64,000 nt of DNA, from assembly GCF_002835805.1 (NCBI RefSeq), contig NZ_PISE01000046.1, forward strand, positions 42,664 to 106,663, given 5' to 3'. Position 1 is the first letter of the stretch. Each line of letters begins with the position of its first letter. The notes below the pieces were generated by a model. It worked only from the letters and a program-made list of their open reading frames with translations, was not told the origin of the DNA and ran no database searches. The position numbers were made by a program, and so were the translations under genes. The DNA is from Niallia nealsonii. Its GTDB lineage: Bacteria; Bacillota; Bacilli; Bacillales; Cytobacillaceae. Below, one piece after another: positions 28,106-37,803 of the stretch.

Positions 28106-29773
28106 ATGAAATTCGTTAAAAATGATCAAACAGCTGTATTTGCTCTAGGCGGACTAGGGGAAATCGGTAAAAACACTTATGGAGTTCAGTTTCAAGATGA
28201 AATTATTCTGATTGATGCGGGCATAAAGTTTCCAGAAGATGAACTTTTAGGGATTGACTATGTAATACCAGATTACAGTTTTCTTGTGAAGAATGTCGAT
28301 AAAATCAAAGGCTTATTTATCACACATGGTCACGAAGATCATATCGGCGGCATTCCTTATCTTCTTAGACAAGTAAATATTCCTCTTTATGGTGGAAAAC
28401 TTGCGTTAGCTTTAGTGAGAAACAAATTAGAAGAACATGGACTATTGCGTCAAACTACCATGCATGAAATACAAGAAGACGACGTTATTAAATTCCGAAA
28501 AACATCGGTTTCCTTTTTCCGAACAACCCATAGTATTCCAGATTCCTATGGAGTAGTTGTTAAAACTCCTCCTGGACAAATTGTTCATACTGGAGATTTT
28601 AAATTTGACTTTACACCAGTTGGAGAACCTGCCAATTTAACCAAAATGGCTGAGATAGGAAAAGAAGGCGTTTTATGTCTATTATCAGATAGCACAAACA
28701 GCGAAGTTCCAAATTTCACAATGTCTGAGCGACTTGTAGGCAACAGTATTCAGGATATATTCCGAAAAGCAGAGGGCAGACTTATCTTCGCTACATTCGC
28801 TTCTAACATTTATCGTTTGCAGCAAGTTACAGATGCAGCAGTGGAGTTCGGCAAAAAAGTTGCTGTATTCGGAAGAAGTATGGAGGCTGCCATTAATATC
28901 GGTTTAGAATTAGGCTTTATTAAAGCGCCAAAAGAAACTTTCATTGAACCACAGCAAATTAATCGCCTGCCTGCAAATCAAGTAGTTATTCTTTGTACAG
29001 GAAGTCAAGGAGAACCAATGGCTGCAATGTCTAGAATAGCAAATGGCACACATCGCCAAATCTCCATTATTCCTGGCGACACGGTTGTTTTCTCTTCCTC
29101 ACCTATTCCAGGAAATACAATCAGTGTAAATAAAACGATTAATATGCTGTATCGTGCTGGTGCAGAAGTAATCCATGGACCATTAAATAATATTCATACA
29201 TCTGGTCATGGTGGCCAGCAAGAACAAAAATTAATGCTGCGGTTAATGAAACCTAAGTTCTTTATGCCGATTCACGGTGAATACAGAATGCAAAAAATCC
29301 ATTCTGAAACTGCTATTGATTGTGGTGTTTTAGAAGAAAACTGCTTTATTATGGACAATGGAGAAGTTCTTGCATTATCAAACGATACAGCGCAAATAGC
29401 AGGAAAAATCCCTTCAGGATCGGTATATATTGATGGAAGTGGCATCGGCGATATCGGTAATATTGTGTTAAGAGATCGTCGTATTCTTTCAGAAGAAGGA
29501 CTGGTAGTTGTTGTTGTAAGCATTAATATGAAGGATTTCAAAATTGCAGCAGGTCCTGATTTAATTTCTAGAGGTTTTGTTTACATGCGTGAATCTGGTG
29601 ATTTAATTAACGATGCACAAAGTTTAATTAATAAACATTTAAATAAAGTGATGGAACGCAAAACTACACAATGGTCAGAAATTAAAAATGAAATTATTGA
29701 AACATTGTCTCCTTTCCTTTATGAAAAAACAAAACGAAGACCAATGATTCTTCCAATTATCATGGAAGTTTAA
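28106..29773 (+). CDS. rnjA: ribonuclease J1
   Basis: Metallo-beta-lactamase/beta-CASP RNase with 5'-to-3' exo- and endonuclease activity, central to mRNA decay and rRNA maturation. 555 residues. The zinc motif [10 protein letters not shown] lies near residue 72, HTGDFKFD in the second metal region, the beta-CASP domain has [15 protein letters not shown], and [10 protein letters not shown] and [10 protein letters not shown] follow. The C-terminal domain is intact. Confidence 0.97.
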   Translation: MKFVKNDQTAVFALGGLGEIGKNTYGVQFQDEIILIDAGIKFPEDELLGIDYVIPDYSFLVKNVDKIKGLFITHGHEDHIGGIPYLLRQVNIPLYGGKLALALVRNKLEEHGLLRQTTMHEIQEDDVIKFRKTSVSFFRTTHSIPDSYGVVVKTPPGQIVHTGDFKFDFTPVGEPANLTKMAEIGKEGVLCLLSDSTNSEVPNFTMSERLVGNSIQDIFRKAEGRLIFATFASNIYRLQQVTDAAVEFGKKVAVFGRSMEAAINIGLELGFIKAPKETFIEPQQINRLPANQVVILCTGSQGEPMAAMSRIANGTHRQISIIPGDTVVFSSSPIPGNTISVNKTINMLYRAGAEVIHGPLNNIHTSGHGGQQEQKLMLRLMKPKFFMPIHGEYRMQKIHSETAIDCGVLEENCFIMDNGEVLALSNDTAQIAGKIPSGSVYIDGSGIGDIGNIVLRDRRILSEEGLVVVVVSINMKDFKIAAGPDLISRGFVYMRESGDLINDAQSLINKHLNKVMERKTTQWSEIKNEIIETLSPFLYEKTKRRPMILPIIMEV

Positions 29774-29788
29774 TTGATTCTTTACCAC

Positions 29789-29823
29789 AAAAAAGCACCC
29801 CTTAAAATAAGGCGTGCTTTTTC
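29789..29823. terminator. bidirectional terminator between rnjA and ktrC
   Basis: AGCACCCCTT/AAGGCGTGCT stem with A and T runs on both sides. Confidence 0.85.
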
Positions 29824-29845
29824 TTATTTTCTTCCCTATTCCCTA

Positions 29846-30505
29846 TTACGACATTACTTTTTTCTCAAATCTGTTAATATCAGAATCTGCTCCAATTACT
29901 ATTAACACATCATTTTCCTTTATCGGCTCAGTTGCTTGTGGAGAAACAATAATATCCTGCCCCCGTTTAATAGCAACAATTGTAATTCCGTAGCGTGCTC
30001 GAATATCTAAATCCATCATAGTATGTCCATCTAATCTTGTACTTGCTTTGATTTCGACAATGCTATGCTCATCTGAGAGCTCTAAATAGTCCAGAACATT
30101 ATTAGAAACAACATGATGGGCAATTCTTTTTCCCATATCTCGTTCTGGATGAACAATATGATCTGCCCCTATTTTTTTTAATACCTTCTCATGATAGTCA
30201 TTTTGGGCTTTTACCGTGATTTTTTTTACTCCTAACTCTTTTAGAATAAGAGTGGTTAAAATGCTTGCTTGAATATCTAAGCCTATTGCAACAATGACAT
30301 GTTCAAAATTACGGATGCCTAAACTTTTTAATACATTTTCGTCCACCGAATTTCCAACAACCGCATGTGACACAATATTGGCAAATTCATTAATTTTTTC
30401 TTCATTTTTATCAATAACCATAACTTCCATTCCAAGCTCAATCAATTCCCGGCAAATACTGCCGCCAAATCTTCCTAATCCAATTACCGCAAACTCTTTC
30501 TTCAA
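29846..30505 (-). CDS. ktrC: KtrC, potassium uptake regulatory subunit
   Basis: Cytosolic gating ring of the Ktr potassium channel: an N-terminal RCK/TrkA-N domain (GLGRFGGSICRELIELGMEV, nucleotide-binding) and a C-terminal TrkA-C domain (about 140-219). 219 residues. In B. subtilis KtrC (YkqB) partners the membrane subunit KtrD, encoded elsewhere, and binds nucleotides and c-di-AMP. KtrA is a paralog; the place next to rnjA supports KtrC. Confidence 0.93.
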   Translation of the reverse strand: MKKEFAVIGLGRFGGSICRELIELGMEVMVIDKNEEKINEFANIVSHAVVGNSVDENVLKSLGIRNFEHVIVAIGLDIQASILTTLILKELGVKKITVKAQNDYHEKVLKKIGADHIVHPERDMGKRIAHHVVSNNVLDYLELSDEHSIVEIKASTRLDGHTMMDLDIRARYGITIVAIKRGQDIIVSPQATEPIKENDVLIVIGADSDINRFEKKVMS

Positions 30506-30873
30506 ACCAATAATCCTCCATCTATTTGAAAATACCTAGTTGATGGGTCGATAAACTGTTTTTGTCTCTTCCATCAGCTTATATTCCCCATTTATATAGT
30601 ATTTCTCTTTTTCCATAATAAAAGAATACAATAGCAAATCCTCGCATTTGTTAACCTCTATACAATGCTTCGTCAGTAGGAAAGCTCCCACTTTCTTCAT
30701 TATTCAGCATTTTCTCATGCCAAATCTGCTTTGACAACTTCTTCTTTAAGAATTTACAACTCGATGAATCAAACTTTTTCGAACAGACTGAACTTGTTTA
30801 TTGTTGACTTTAACTACATCCTGAAAATATAGGAGAAGTTCTTGCATTTTTTGCACTTCTATCAAAAAACCAA
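30506..30873. other. gap between ktrC and ykuV
   Basis: 368 bases with no credible gene or recognisable RNA; only AT-rich sequence. Confidence 0.4.
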
Positions 30874-31329
30874 TTATTTTACTTTCACCATTTCATCAAG
30901 AATATGATTCACACGTTTTTTTAAAATTTCCACTTTACCACTTCCTGCTTGAAAATGCCTTAATACTCCGTCTTTATCAAAGACATAATATGACGGCACA
31001 TATTGATTTTCAAATGCTTGTGTTAATATATGCTCACTATCAATAAAAATTGATTGAATAATCCCTTGTTCTTCTACTGCTTTTTTTATAACTTCTATAT
31101 TTAAATCTGCTTTATATCTTGGCATATGTACAGCCACCATATTCAATCGATTGCTATAATCATCTCTGAACTGATTTACTTCTGGCATATCTTTTTTACA
31201 CAAATGGCAGCTCACAGACCAGAAGTGAATAACTGACGGCTTTTCTCCTAATAAATCGGCTGTCGTCCATTCACCATTTAACCATTGTGTCGCACCATTC
31301 AATTCAGGCATTTGATCATGCACTTTCAT
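30874..31329 (-). CDS. ykuV: YkuV, thioredoxin-like thiol-disulfide oxidoreductase
   Basis: A 151-residue thioredoxin-fold protein with the active site SCHLCKKDMPEVN (CxxC) near residue 40 and the cis-proline loop YVPSYYVFDKDGVLRHFQAG. No signal peptide, so it should be cytosolic. It is close to B. subtilis YkuV along its length. The GGAGGTTATGAA site precedes the ATG. Confidence 0.94.
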   Translation of the reverse strand: MKVHDQMPELNGATQWLNGEWTTADLLGEKPSVIHFWSVSCHLCKKDMPEVNQFRDDYSNRLNMVAVHMPRYKADLNIEVIKKAVEEQGIIQSIFIDSEHILTQAFENQYVPSYYVFDKDGVLRHFQAGSGKVEILKKRVNHILDEMVKVK

Positions 31330-31806
31330 TTCATAACCTCCAGTAAAACAGAAATTTTTTTACCGCCTTTTAGCTGCAAAACAACTAAGTTTACGAAAAG
31401 GGTCATTATTAATAATATCTTTTCAATCGTAATTTGTATATATAGAAGCTGGTCACTTTATCCGTTCATTATTAATTGTATGTTTATTGAAACCCTACAT
31501 GGGAATAAATCAATAGAATTCCCTGCTAGCATCAATGAGGATTTCCACTGACATCTTCTTGAAGCAAAACAAAATATAAGGCCACCACACGTACTACAAG
31601 CCTCTATTCTCTTTTATATCGGGCTTTTATGAGCGAATTTCTCTCCCCCACTAGATTTCTCGTTCTCTCTCATACGTTCGAGGTGGAAGTCAAAAACCTC
31701 TGAATATGTGATAGAAATCTACATTCGCTTCCTATATTTGGTTGTTTTAAAAGGAAAACCCATTATGGACAGCAATCTAAAAGCTTATGAAAAAGGAAGT
31801 GTACCT
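31330..31806. other. gap between ykuV and ykuT
   Basis: About 475 bases without a supported gene. It contains a partial repeat at 31616-31670. The frame upstream of ykuT has no family similarity. Confidence 0.4.
31616..31670 (+). repeat. partial copy of the TATAAAG-family repeat (3' part)
   Basis: ATCGGGCTTTTATGAGC then CTAGATTTCT and TTCTCT resemble 8018-8052 of copy 2 (ATCAGGCCTTTACGGAC, CTAGATTTCT, TTCCTCT). The head is absent. Confidence 0.4.
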
Positions 31807-32658
31807 ATGAACAGATTAAAAGACATCAGTAATTATATAACAGCGTACGATTGGCAAGAACTGCTTATTAAAGGAGGAACAGTTGCATTAAAACTTGTCT
31901 TGATTATTCTTATTTACATACTTATAAAAAAAATGGCCAACTCTTTTATAAAAAAATTTTTCGCCACTTTTGAAAAAAAACATTCTATTTCGCAAGGAAG
32001 AGCATACACACTCGAAAGCTTAGCCTTAAATTTTGTATCTTATTTGCTTTTATTTATATTATTTGTAACCATCTTGCAAACATTCGGCATAAAAGCAACA
32101 GCTATATTGGCAGGGGCTGGTATCATTGGAGTAGCAGTTGGCATCGGGGCACAAGGTCTTGTAAGTGATATTGTTACTGGATTTTTTCTTTTGCTGGAAA
32201 GACAGCTAGATGTTGGCGATTCTATTACAATTGGAGAAATTTCTGGTACGGTCGAACAAATTGGACTCCGTACTACACAGCTCAGATCCCCAGATGGTAC
32301 ATTAAATTATTTGCCGAATAGAGAAATCACTATTTTAAGCAACCATTCTCGAGGAGATATGCAAGCATTGGTGGATGTACTCATTTCAACAGATAATAAT
32401 ATTGCTCAAACATTAGAGATTCTGCAAAATGTTTGTGACACAATAAAAATTAATCATGCTGTTATAACAGACGGACCAAATGTTGTAGGAGTTCAATCTC
32501 TAGGACCAGCTACCATTACCATTCGAATTATTGCCAAAACAGTGAACAATGAACAATGGGGAATAGAGCGGCTCATTCGCCAAGAAATAAAAGAAGCACT
32601 TGATAAAAATAGAGTTAAGCTTCCACCCGCTTCTCCAATATTAGTAGCAAAAGAGTGA
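31807..32658 (+). CDS. ykuT: small-conductance mechanosensitive channel (MscS family)
   Basis: 283 residues: a transmembrane segment at about 17-38, a second at about 60-80, then the pore helix TM3 (TAILAGAGIIGVAVGIGAQ, the Gly/Ala-rich MscS hallmark), and a cytosolic beta domain (LLERQLDVGDSITIGEISG). It releases osmolytes on hypo-osmotic shock. The start ATG has GGAAG seven bases upstream; other starts 42-99 bases earlier are possible but extend beyond the usual N terminus. Confidence 0.92.
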   Translation: MNRLKDISNYITAYDWQELLIKGGTVALKLVLIILIYILIKKMANSFIKKFFATFEKKHSISQGRAYTLESLALNFVSYLLLFILFVTILQTFGIKATAILAGAGIIGVAVGIGAQGLVSDIVTGFFLLLERQLDVGDSITIGEISGTVEQIGLRTTQLRSPDGTLNYLPNREITILSNHSRGDMQALVDVLISTDNNIAQTLEILQNVCDTIKINHAVITDGPNVVGVQSLGPATITIRIIAKTVNNEQWGIERLIRQEIKEALDKNRVKLPPASPILVAKE

Positions 32659-32716
32659 ATTTAAAAAAGGAACTATCGAAACCAAAAACCAGGTAAAAAT
32701 AGTTGCCTTTTCAAAT

Positions 32717-32962
32717 GGCTGTTTCCATATAGATTGTTATTTTTAAAAATGAGCCTGAATACACTTCGCTTTCCGGGAGCGGGCAAGCGCCGAGCCGCTT
32801 CTTCAAACAATAGATGATTTCCTTAAAATGCCCCTTCCATCGTATACAAATATAAAAGGAAATTTATTCAGCGGCCTCCTCTCATTCCACAGGAGTCTAA
32901 GTGTATTCTCTTTCTTCTCTCATTCTGTCTGTAAAAAAACAACAAACTTTGAGAAAACAGCC
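32717..32962. repeat. MITE-like repeat, copy A (246 bp)
   Basis: The ends form an imperfect terminal inverted repeat: the left end GGCTGTTTCCATATAGATTG resembles the complement of the right end, GGCTGTTTTCTCAAAGTTTG. Inside, AATACACTTCGCTTTCC pairs partly with AGGAGTCTAAGTGTATTC. Shared core with 37046-37219. No gene lies within. The rest of the 32659-33054 gap is empty. Confidence 0.7.
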
Positions 32963-33054
32963 TTTCAGATAAAAGTCATTTGCTAAAAGATCAGGAAAAT
33001 GATCGTGTTAGATTTTAAATCCATCTATAACTTTCCAGTTTTCTCCTTCATTTG

Positions 33055-34185
33055 CTACTTATTCCCTTTAAATTGCAAATAATTTGCGATCATCGATATC
33101 GCTACATCAATTGCGTCCTCATTAGGATTTAATTTGCTGTGGTGCAAACCATACGGGGAATCTACCCCAAGCCAAAACATAAATCCAGGGATATCTTTTA
33201 GCATATAGCCAAAATCTTCTCCTGTCATCGCTTCTGTACACAAATGAACCTGAACTTCTGTTTGATTTTGAACAAAATCCATAAATTCTTTTGTTATTTG
33301 TTCTTCATTGTATACTTGATAATAGCCGGATCCAAAGTCAATCGAACATTCACAGCTATAACCCACTTCAATGCCTTTGACAAGGGATTTAACTCTCTCC
33401 TTGACCTTTACCATGGATTCACTTGAAAGGGTGCGCATCGTCCCTTCTAAACGTGCTGTTTCTGCGATTACATTTTGAACGGTTCCCCCAGTAATTTTTC
33501 CAATCGTTACTACAGCGCTGTCTAAAGGATTAATATTTCTTGATACAATCGTCTGCAGCTGTGCAACAAGAGCGCAGGCAGCAACCACCATATCATTTGT
33601 TTCATGAGGATAAGCAGCATGCCCTCCTTTTCCTTTTAAATCAATAAACAGCTCAGAAGTATTAGCAAACAGCAATCCTGGCTTTATCGCAATTGTTCTA
33701 ACTGGATATTCTGGAGCGATATGCAATGCGAAAATCATATCAGGCATCCACGCCTTCATTATATCGCTTTTAAGCATGGGTTCTGCTCCTCCAGGACCTT
33801 CTTCTGCCGGCTGGAAGATAAAGAGCATATCGTCTTTAATAGGCGTGTTTACGACACTTGTTAACACCCCTAACGCAATGCTCATATGGAAATCATGGCC
33901 ACATGCATGCATTTGAGTTGGATGTTTAGAAACATAAGACAAATCTGTTTCTTCTACAATAGGCAGTCCATCAATATCTGCACGGTAGCCAATGAGTTTC
34001 GTTGGAGCAGTCCCCTTTACTCTTACAAATATGCCTGTTTTCCATGTTTTTATTTCTAATCGTTCTTGCGGCAAGGCTTGAATAGTATTTAGTAAATATG
34101 CTTGTGTTTTAAACTCTTGAAATCCCAGTTCTGGTATTTCATGCAGCTCTCGTCTGATTGCAACAAACTGAGAACGATTCCCCAT
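33055..34185 (-). CDS. dapL: N-acetyldiaminopimelate deacetylase
   Basis: M20 metallopeptidase-family enzyme that removes acetyl from N-acetyl-LL-diaminopimelate in the acetylase lysine/peptidoglycan route. 376 residues. Metal and catalytic motifs: [28 protein letters not shown], and the C-terminal [11 protein letters not shown]. The ATG chosen has GGAGGG six bases upstream and matches homolog length; a longer frame upstream lacks similarity. (In other nomenclatures dapL means an aminotransferase; here it is ykuR.). Confidence 0.94.
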   Translation of the reverse strand: MGNRSQFVAIRRELHEIPELGFQEFKTQAYLLNTIQALPQERLEIKTWKTGIFVRVKGTAPTKLIGYRADIDGLPIVEETDLSYVSKHPTQMHACGHDFHMSIALGVLTSVVNTPIKDDMLFIFQPAEEGPGGAEPMLKSDIMKAWMPDMIFALHIAPEYPVRTIAIKPGLLFANTSELFIDLKGKGGHAAYPHETNDMVVAACALVAQLQTIVSRNINPLDSAVVTIGKITGGTVQNVIAETARLEGTMRTLSSESMVKVKERVKSLVKGIEVGYSCECSIDFGSGYYQVYNEEQITKEFMDFVQNQTEVQVHLCTEAMTGEDFGYMLKDIPGFMFWLGVDSPYGLHHSKLNPNEDAIDVAISMIANYLQFKGNK

Positions 34186-34207
34186 ATAAATCCCTCCAAA
34201 AATATAC

Positions 34208-34234
34208 GAAAAAAGCGCGGAATCTATTCCACGC
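34208..34234 (-). terminator. intrinsic terminator between dapH and dapL
   Basis: On the minus strand GCGTGGAAT pairs with ATTCCGCGC (two-base loop), then TTTTTTC. It stands between two genes of one pathway, 23 bases before the dapL start. Confidence 0.85.
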
Positions 34235-34342
34235 CTAAAGCTTGCAGACAAAAATACTTTTTTGAAAGCTTAAAATCAACTAGTTGATTTTATATTTGCC
34301 TGCATACTAAAAGCAGGTTGTCCTACGCTTTTTCTTTTATCA
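34235..34342 (-). promoter_or_regulatory. hairpin-rich dapH-dapL spacer, possible attenuator
   Basis: Before the terminator, the minus strand offers CCTGC/GCAGG (34299-34317), the perfect palindrome AAAATCAACTAGTTGATTTT (34272-34291), and an AAGCTT...AAGCTT stem with an inner CAAAAA/TTTTTG. No lysine riboswitch or T-box signature is seen. Confidence 0.4.
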
Positions 34343-35053
34343 TTATAGTTGACGAAGCTCTTGCATAATTTCTGTTTTTGATTTTGTTTTTTCGTCAATT
34401 TCTTTAATAACACGTGCTGGAGCACCTGCCACTAAAGTATTTGCTGGAACATCTTCTAAAACGATTGCCCCTGCTGCTACTACAGAACCTTTACCAACTG
34501 ATACACCTTCAACTACTACTGCATTTGCACCAATTAATACATCGTCTTCAATAATTACTGGCTTAGCAGAAGGCGGCTCAATTACACCTGCTAAAACAGC
34601 GCCTGCTCCAACGTGGCAATTTTTCCCTACAGTAGCTCGTCCACCAAGGATAGCCCCCATGTCAATCATGGATCCTTCTCCAATGCTTGCGCCAATATTA
34701 ATAACAGCACCCATCATAATAACAGCATTATCACCAATTTCTACTTGATCGCGAATAATAGCGCCTGGCTCAATACGCGCTTTAATATTTTTTAAATCTA
34801 AAAGAGGAATTGCTGAATTTCTACGATCATTTTCTACAACAAAGTCTGTTACTTTTCCTTTGTTTGCTTCGATTGCTTCGTTGATGTCAGACCATTCACC
34901 GAATACAACCCCGCTATTTCCGCTAATAAAAGTTTGTACTTTGTCGCCAAAGTTTATATCTGCTAAATCACCTTTAACATATACTTTAACAGGTGTTGAT
35001 TTTGTACTATTTTGTATAAATGAAATAATTTCATTTGCATCCATCATTTTCAT
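34343..35053 (-). CDS. dapH: 2,3,4,5-tetrahydropyridine-2,6-dicarboxylate N-acetyltransferase
   Basis: Acetyl-CoA-dependent left-handed beta-helix acetyltransferase, first committed step of the acetylase diaminopimelate branch. 236 residues: an N-terminal alpha domain, then hexapeptide repeats from about 90 to 200 ([49 protein letters not shown]). GGAGAG is seven bases before the ATG. dapL follows after a structured spacer. Confidence 0.96.
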   Translation of the reverse strand: MKMMDANEIISFIQNSTKSTPVKVYVKGDLADINFGDKVQTFISGNSGVVFGEWSDINEAIEANKGKVTDFVVENDRRNSAIPLLDLKNIKARIEPGAIIRDQVEIGDNAVIMMGAVINIGASIGEGSMIDMGAILGGRATVGKNCHVGAGAVLAGVIEPPSAKPVIIEDDVLIGANAVVVEGVSVGKGSVVAAGAIVLEDVPANTLVAGAPARVIKEIDEKTKSKTEIMQELRQL

Positions 35054-35203
35054 TGCTTATCTCTCCTTCAATTATGTATAGAAACACTCGAAATTACTTT
35101 ACCAAACAACAGAAGTGAAAACAAGCAAAAAAATTTGTTTATTCTTACAAGTCTTAATGCTGACCAGCTTTTTTACTTACAAATACAAAATTCCGAAAAA
35201 CTG

Positions 35204-36097
35204 TTAATCACCATTTGAAGAAGTATCCTGTATGTATTCCTTTACAATATCCAAAAATGCCTGAACTTGCTTTAATCGAAAAGATGCTTCATACCCTATC
35301 AACCATGTTTCTCTTTTAATTGGCTGATTAAATTCATTGCATAAAGGAATTTTATGCAAATTTTGATTTGCTTCTTTTAAGGCAATTGCAGGCAAAATAC
35401 TATACCCAATTCCATGAAACGATAATTGCTTGCATGTTTCAATCTGATCGACCACAATTGTTTTTTTAGGAGGTATTTGAAACTGGCGATGCCACCAAAC
35501 TTGGATTTCCTCATAATAATTCGAATCGCTTTTAAATTGGATAAATGGCCTATTGGTCGTATATAGCTGATTAAAACTTGAAATTTCGCTGTCAACAAAA
35601 TAAAGGGGATCGTCAAATAAATGCATTTTGGCGCCTTTCCAGTCAGATGATCCCCGAATGATACCAATATGGGTATGGTCTGTTGAAATGGATTTGATTA
35701 TTTCACTGCTCCAACCTGTAACAAGGGATATTTTTGCTTGAGGATATTTTTCTACAAACCGTTTTAAAACAGATGGAAGCCAGTTTTGCCCGACAATACT
35801 GGCAACGGCAATCTTTAAAGTCCCATGCACTTCCTCTTCCAACGCAAACATTTCTTCCCTGACTTTTTCCTCTTTGGCAATTGTTTCAGCTGCAAATTTT
35901 GTTACCATTTCGCCTGCAGCCGTTAACGCCAATCCTTTTTGTGAGCGAATAAAAAGCTTAGCACCCCATTCTTTTTCAATCGTTTGCAACCTTTGAGACA
36001 AGGCTGGCTGTGTAACAAAAAGCCGCTCTGCCGCTTTTCGCATATTCATTTCTTGCGCCAACACCGTCAATAGTTGTAATTCAGAAATTGTAGACAT
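35204..36097 (-). CDS. ccpC: CcpC, LysR-type repressor of TCA-cycle genes
   Basis: 297 residues: N-terminal winged helix-turn-helix (MNMRKAAERLFVTQPALSQR) and a C-terminal effector domain. Very similar to B. subtilis CcpC, which senses citrate and represses citB and citZ; FIQFKSDSNYYEE and VVDQIETCKQLSFHGIGYSILP are characteristic. Start MSTISELQLL with GAGGAAGAAT upstream. A cre-like site and a dyad lie upstream. Confidence 0.93.
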   Translation of the reverse strand: MSTISELQLLTVLAQEMNMRKAAERLFVTQPALSQRLQTIEKEWGAKLFIRSQKGLALTAAGEMVTKFAAETIAKEEKVREEMFALEEEVHGTLKIAVASIVGQNWLPSVLKRFVEKYPQAKISLVTGWSSEIIKSISTDHTHIGIIRGSSDWKGAKMHLFDDPLYFVDSEISSFNQLYTTNRPFIQFKSDSNYYEEIQVWWHRQFQIPPKKTIVVDQIETCKQLSFHGIGYSILPAIALKEANQNLHKIPLCNEFNQPIKRETWLIGYEASFRLKQVQAFLDIVKEYIQDTSSNGD

Positions 36098-36120
36098 ATT
36101 CTTCCTCGTTTATATTTCTT

Positions 36121-36157
36121 TTTATTGCAGCACATTTTCTAAAAGTTCTGCAATAAA
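36121..36157. promoter_or_regulatory. inverted repeat upstream of ccpC
   Basis: TTTATTGCAG and its exact complement CTGCAATAAA, 17 bases apart, begin 24 bases before the ccpC ATG. A candidate operator or leader stem, perhaps for autoregulation; it does not match ATAA-N7-TTAT exactly. Confidence 0.4.
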
Positions 36158-36263
36158 TGCCTTTCATTTTTAATGATTAAAAATAATCAAAAACATTTTA
36201 TTCACATCGTATTTTTTAACACGACAGCCTCCTCTTTTTTTAATGCGAATAATCACCCAAAAA

Positions 36264-36277
36264 AGAAAACGTTTTCA
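36264..36277. promoter_or_regulatory. cre-like CcpA site upstream of ccpC
   Basis: AGAAAACGTTTTCA matches the palindromic cre consensus TGWAANCGNTNWCA at 13 of 14 positions. It lies about 170 bases before ccpC and 37 bases past the end of ykuL. Confidence 0.5.
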
Positions 36278-36313
36278 CTTTTTTACGAGAAGAAAGTCAT
36301 GAAAAGGAAAGAA

Positions 36314-36760
36314 TCAATCCGTTGAATCGATGTACAGTTGATTATTTAAACGCTGTAAAATGGTTCTTCTTGTTAAAATCCCTTCAAAGATAAAAGCATC
36401 ATCCTCCACACATATAAATGGATGATCTACTAATAAATGCAGAGCATCTAAAACAGATTGACTGCTCTTCACTCTTGGCAATACGGTATTCATTACTTCC
36501 TGCACCTTTATCGTTTCTAACTTCTCGAATTCAATTCTTGAAAGTCCCATAATTTTGTCCAGTATAATGGGAGTAGTAATCAACCCATGCAGCTTAAAGG
36601 TTGGATCTAAGACGGGTACAGCCGTATAGCCACTTTTCGTTAAAACCAATAAAGCATGTTCTAAATTATTTCCCATTTGCACATGCGCTACTCGCTCTGA
36701 CGGTATCATTAAGTCTTTTAATGTGCTGTCTAAAAATTCATCGCTGTGAATTCTAATCAT
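36314..36760 (-). CDS. ykuL: YkuL-type CBS-domain protein
   Basis: 148 residues made of two CBS domains (about 10-75 and 80-145: LMIPSERVAHVQMGNNLEHALLVL, VQEVMNTVLPRVKSSQSVLDALHLL). Such pairs bind adenine nucleotides; B. subtilis YkuL (DarB) and Listeria CbpB bind c-di-AMP and signal to Rel or pyruvate carboxylase. That link is by family resemblance and place next to ccpC. It could be read through into ccpC, since no terminator separates them. Confidence 0.9.
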   Translation of the reverse strand: MIRIHSDEFLDSTLKDLMIPSERVAHVQMGNNLEHALLVLTKSGYTAVPVLDPTFKLHGLITTPIILDKIMGLSRIEFEKLETIKVQEVMNTVLPRVKSSQSVLDALHLLVDHPFICVEDDAFIFEGILTRRTILQRLNNQLYIDSTD

Positions 36761-36828
36761 TGCCGAAACACCCCAGGTTAATTATTTTCTATAAATATAT
36801 TAACACAGTCTTCGACATTATGCTTTTT

Positions 36829-36972
36829 TTAGCCTTTGCTCGTTTCAATATTTCTTAATGTATAGTCACAATTCTGACAATGAAAGATAATATTTTGATT
36901 AGATTGCGCTGTTAATGTTTGATCTAACGCATTCTCTTTTAAACAATTTGGACAAATAACAGTAGGCATCAT
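36829..36972 (-). CDS. 47-residue zinc-ribbon protein
   Basis: Short frame beginning MMPTVICPNCLKENALD with CPNC and CQNC pairs (a probable zinc ribbon), ending LRNIETSKG. GAGGTG lies seven bases before the first ATG. It lies between ykuJ and ykuL, where B. subtilis carries ykuK/ykzF; identity to either is not clear. The reading frame, cysteine pattern and site together make it a probable real gene. Confidence 0.7.
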   Translation of the reverse strand: MMPTVICPNCLKENALDQTLTAQSNQNIIFHCQNCDYTLRNIETSKG

Positions 36973-37045
36973 CTTTTTTCACCTCATAGCTAGCATAAAC
37001 AGATGAATTCCATTTTATGTACATTTTAGAGTTTGTCTAAAAAAA

Positions 37046-37219
37046 AGCCTTTTTCGTATAGATACTCGAGCAGCCTAAAATACACTTCGCTTTCCATTAA
37101 GCGAGCGTTGAGCCCCCTTGTCTTTCTCGCATTCCCACAGGAGTCTACGCGTATTCCATCTGTTGAAACTTACTTCTTTCATTTTTTCTGTTAAAAACAA
37201 CAAACTTTGTCAAAACAGC
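37046..37219. repeat. MITE-like repeat, copy B (shorter)
   Basis: Shares AATACACTTCGCTTTCC, then CACAGGAGTCTA, TGTATTC/CGTATTCC and the right end AACAACAAACTTTG with copy A, in the same order, with deletions. The left end CCTTTTTCGTATAGAT resembles copy A's left end. Lies between ykuJ and the zinc-ribbon gene. Confidence 0.65.
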
Positions 37220-37266
37220 AAAAAAACAGGAGCTGCACTGAAAATAAGCAGCTCCTCCCTAATCTC

Positions 37267-37503
37267 TTATTGAATTAGATCAAAAATTTCAATCGTAATC
37301 ATATCAATATTGTCAAACTGATATCTTTTTGGCTTTTCTTTATCATTGTACACTTCTAATTCATAAGTAACTGTTTTTGGGTGGAATGTAACTTGACACT
37401 TTCTTTCACCATTCACCTCAAAAAAACGTTGGGTAGGTTCTCCCCCAGTTGCTTGTTCCTGTAAATTTTTCAGACGCGTTAAAATGCCTTGTAATTGTGA
37501 CAT
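37267..37503 (-). CDS. ykuJ: YkuJ family protein
   Basis: A 78-residue protein (DUF1797) ending IDMITIEIFDLIQ, with QRFFEVNGERKCQVTFHPK mid-protein, as in B. subtilis YkuJ. Function unknown. I use the ATG giving MSQLQGILTRLKNLQE, with AAAGGAGAGAGT upstream; the frame extends nine codons further without similarity. Confidence 0.92.
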   Translation of the reverse strand: MSQLQGILTRLKNLQEQATGGEPTQRFFEVNGERKCQVTFHPKTVTYELEVYNDKEKPKRYQFDNIDMITIEIFDLIQ

Positions 37504-37694
37504 ACTCTCTCTCCTTTCAAACAAACCCATATATTAAACTAGGTTTCACTATTAGCAGTTTTCTATACACTTTCCTTTTAAATTAAGAATTTCTTTTCTA
37601 TGTGTAAATGCCAATAATAACAGAATAAAAGATTGTGCAAGGTTTGTCCAAGTAAAAATGATAAATATGCCAATCTTTTTTTATTAATTATTTT

Positions 37695-37710
37695 CTTTGA
37701 ATATTCAAAG
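37695..37710. promoter_or_regulatory. 16-base palindrome before the glutaredoxin-like gene
   Basis: CTTTGAATATTCAAAG, perfectly symmetrical, 94 bases upstream. A possible operator; no regulator assigned. The rest of the 300-base gap is empty. Confidence 0.3.
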
Positions 37711-37803
37711 TAGTTTATTTTACAAAGATGCAAGCAAGACAATTGAAATAAAAAAATTAAATTAGTAAAATAGAGTAAATAATATGTTGGGGAGAAATAA
37801 TAT

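Noticed and set aside
34186..34342. Lysine riboswitch before dapL
   Set aside because: Conserved lysine-aptamer core motifs are absent and the spacer is too short.
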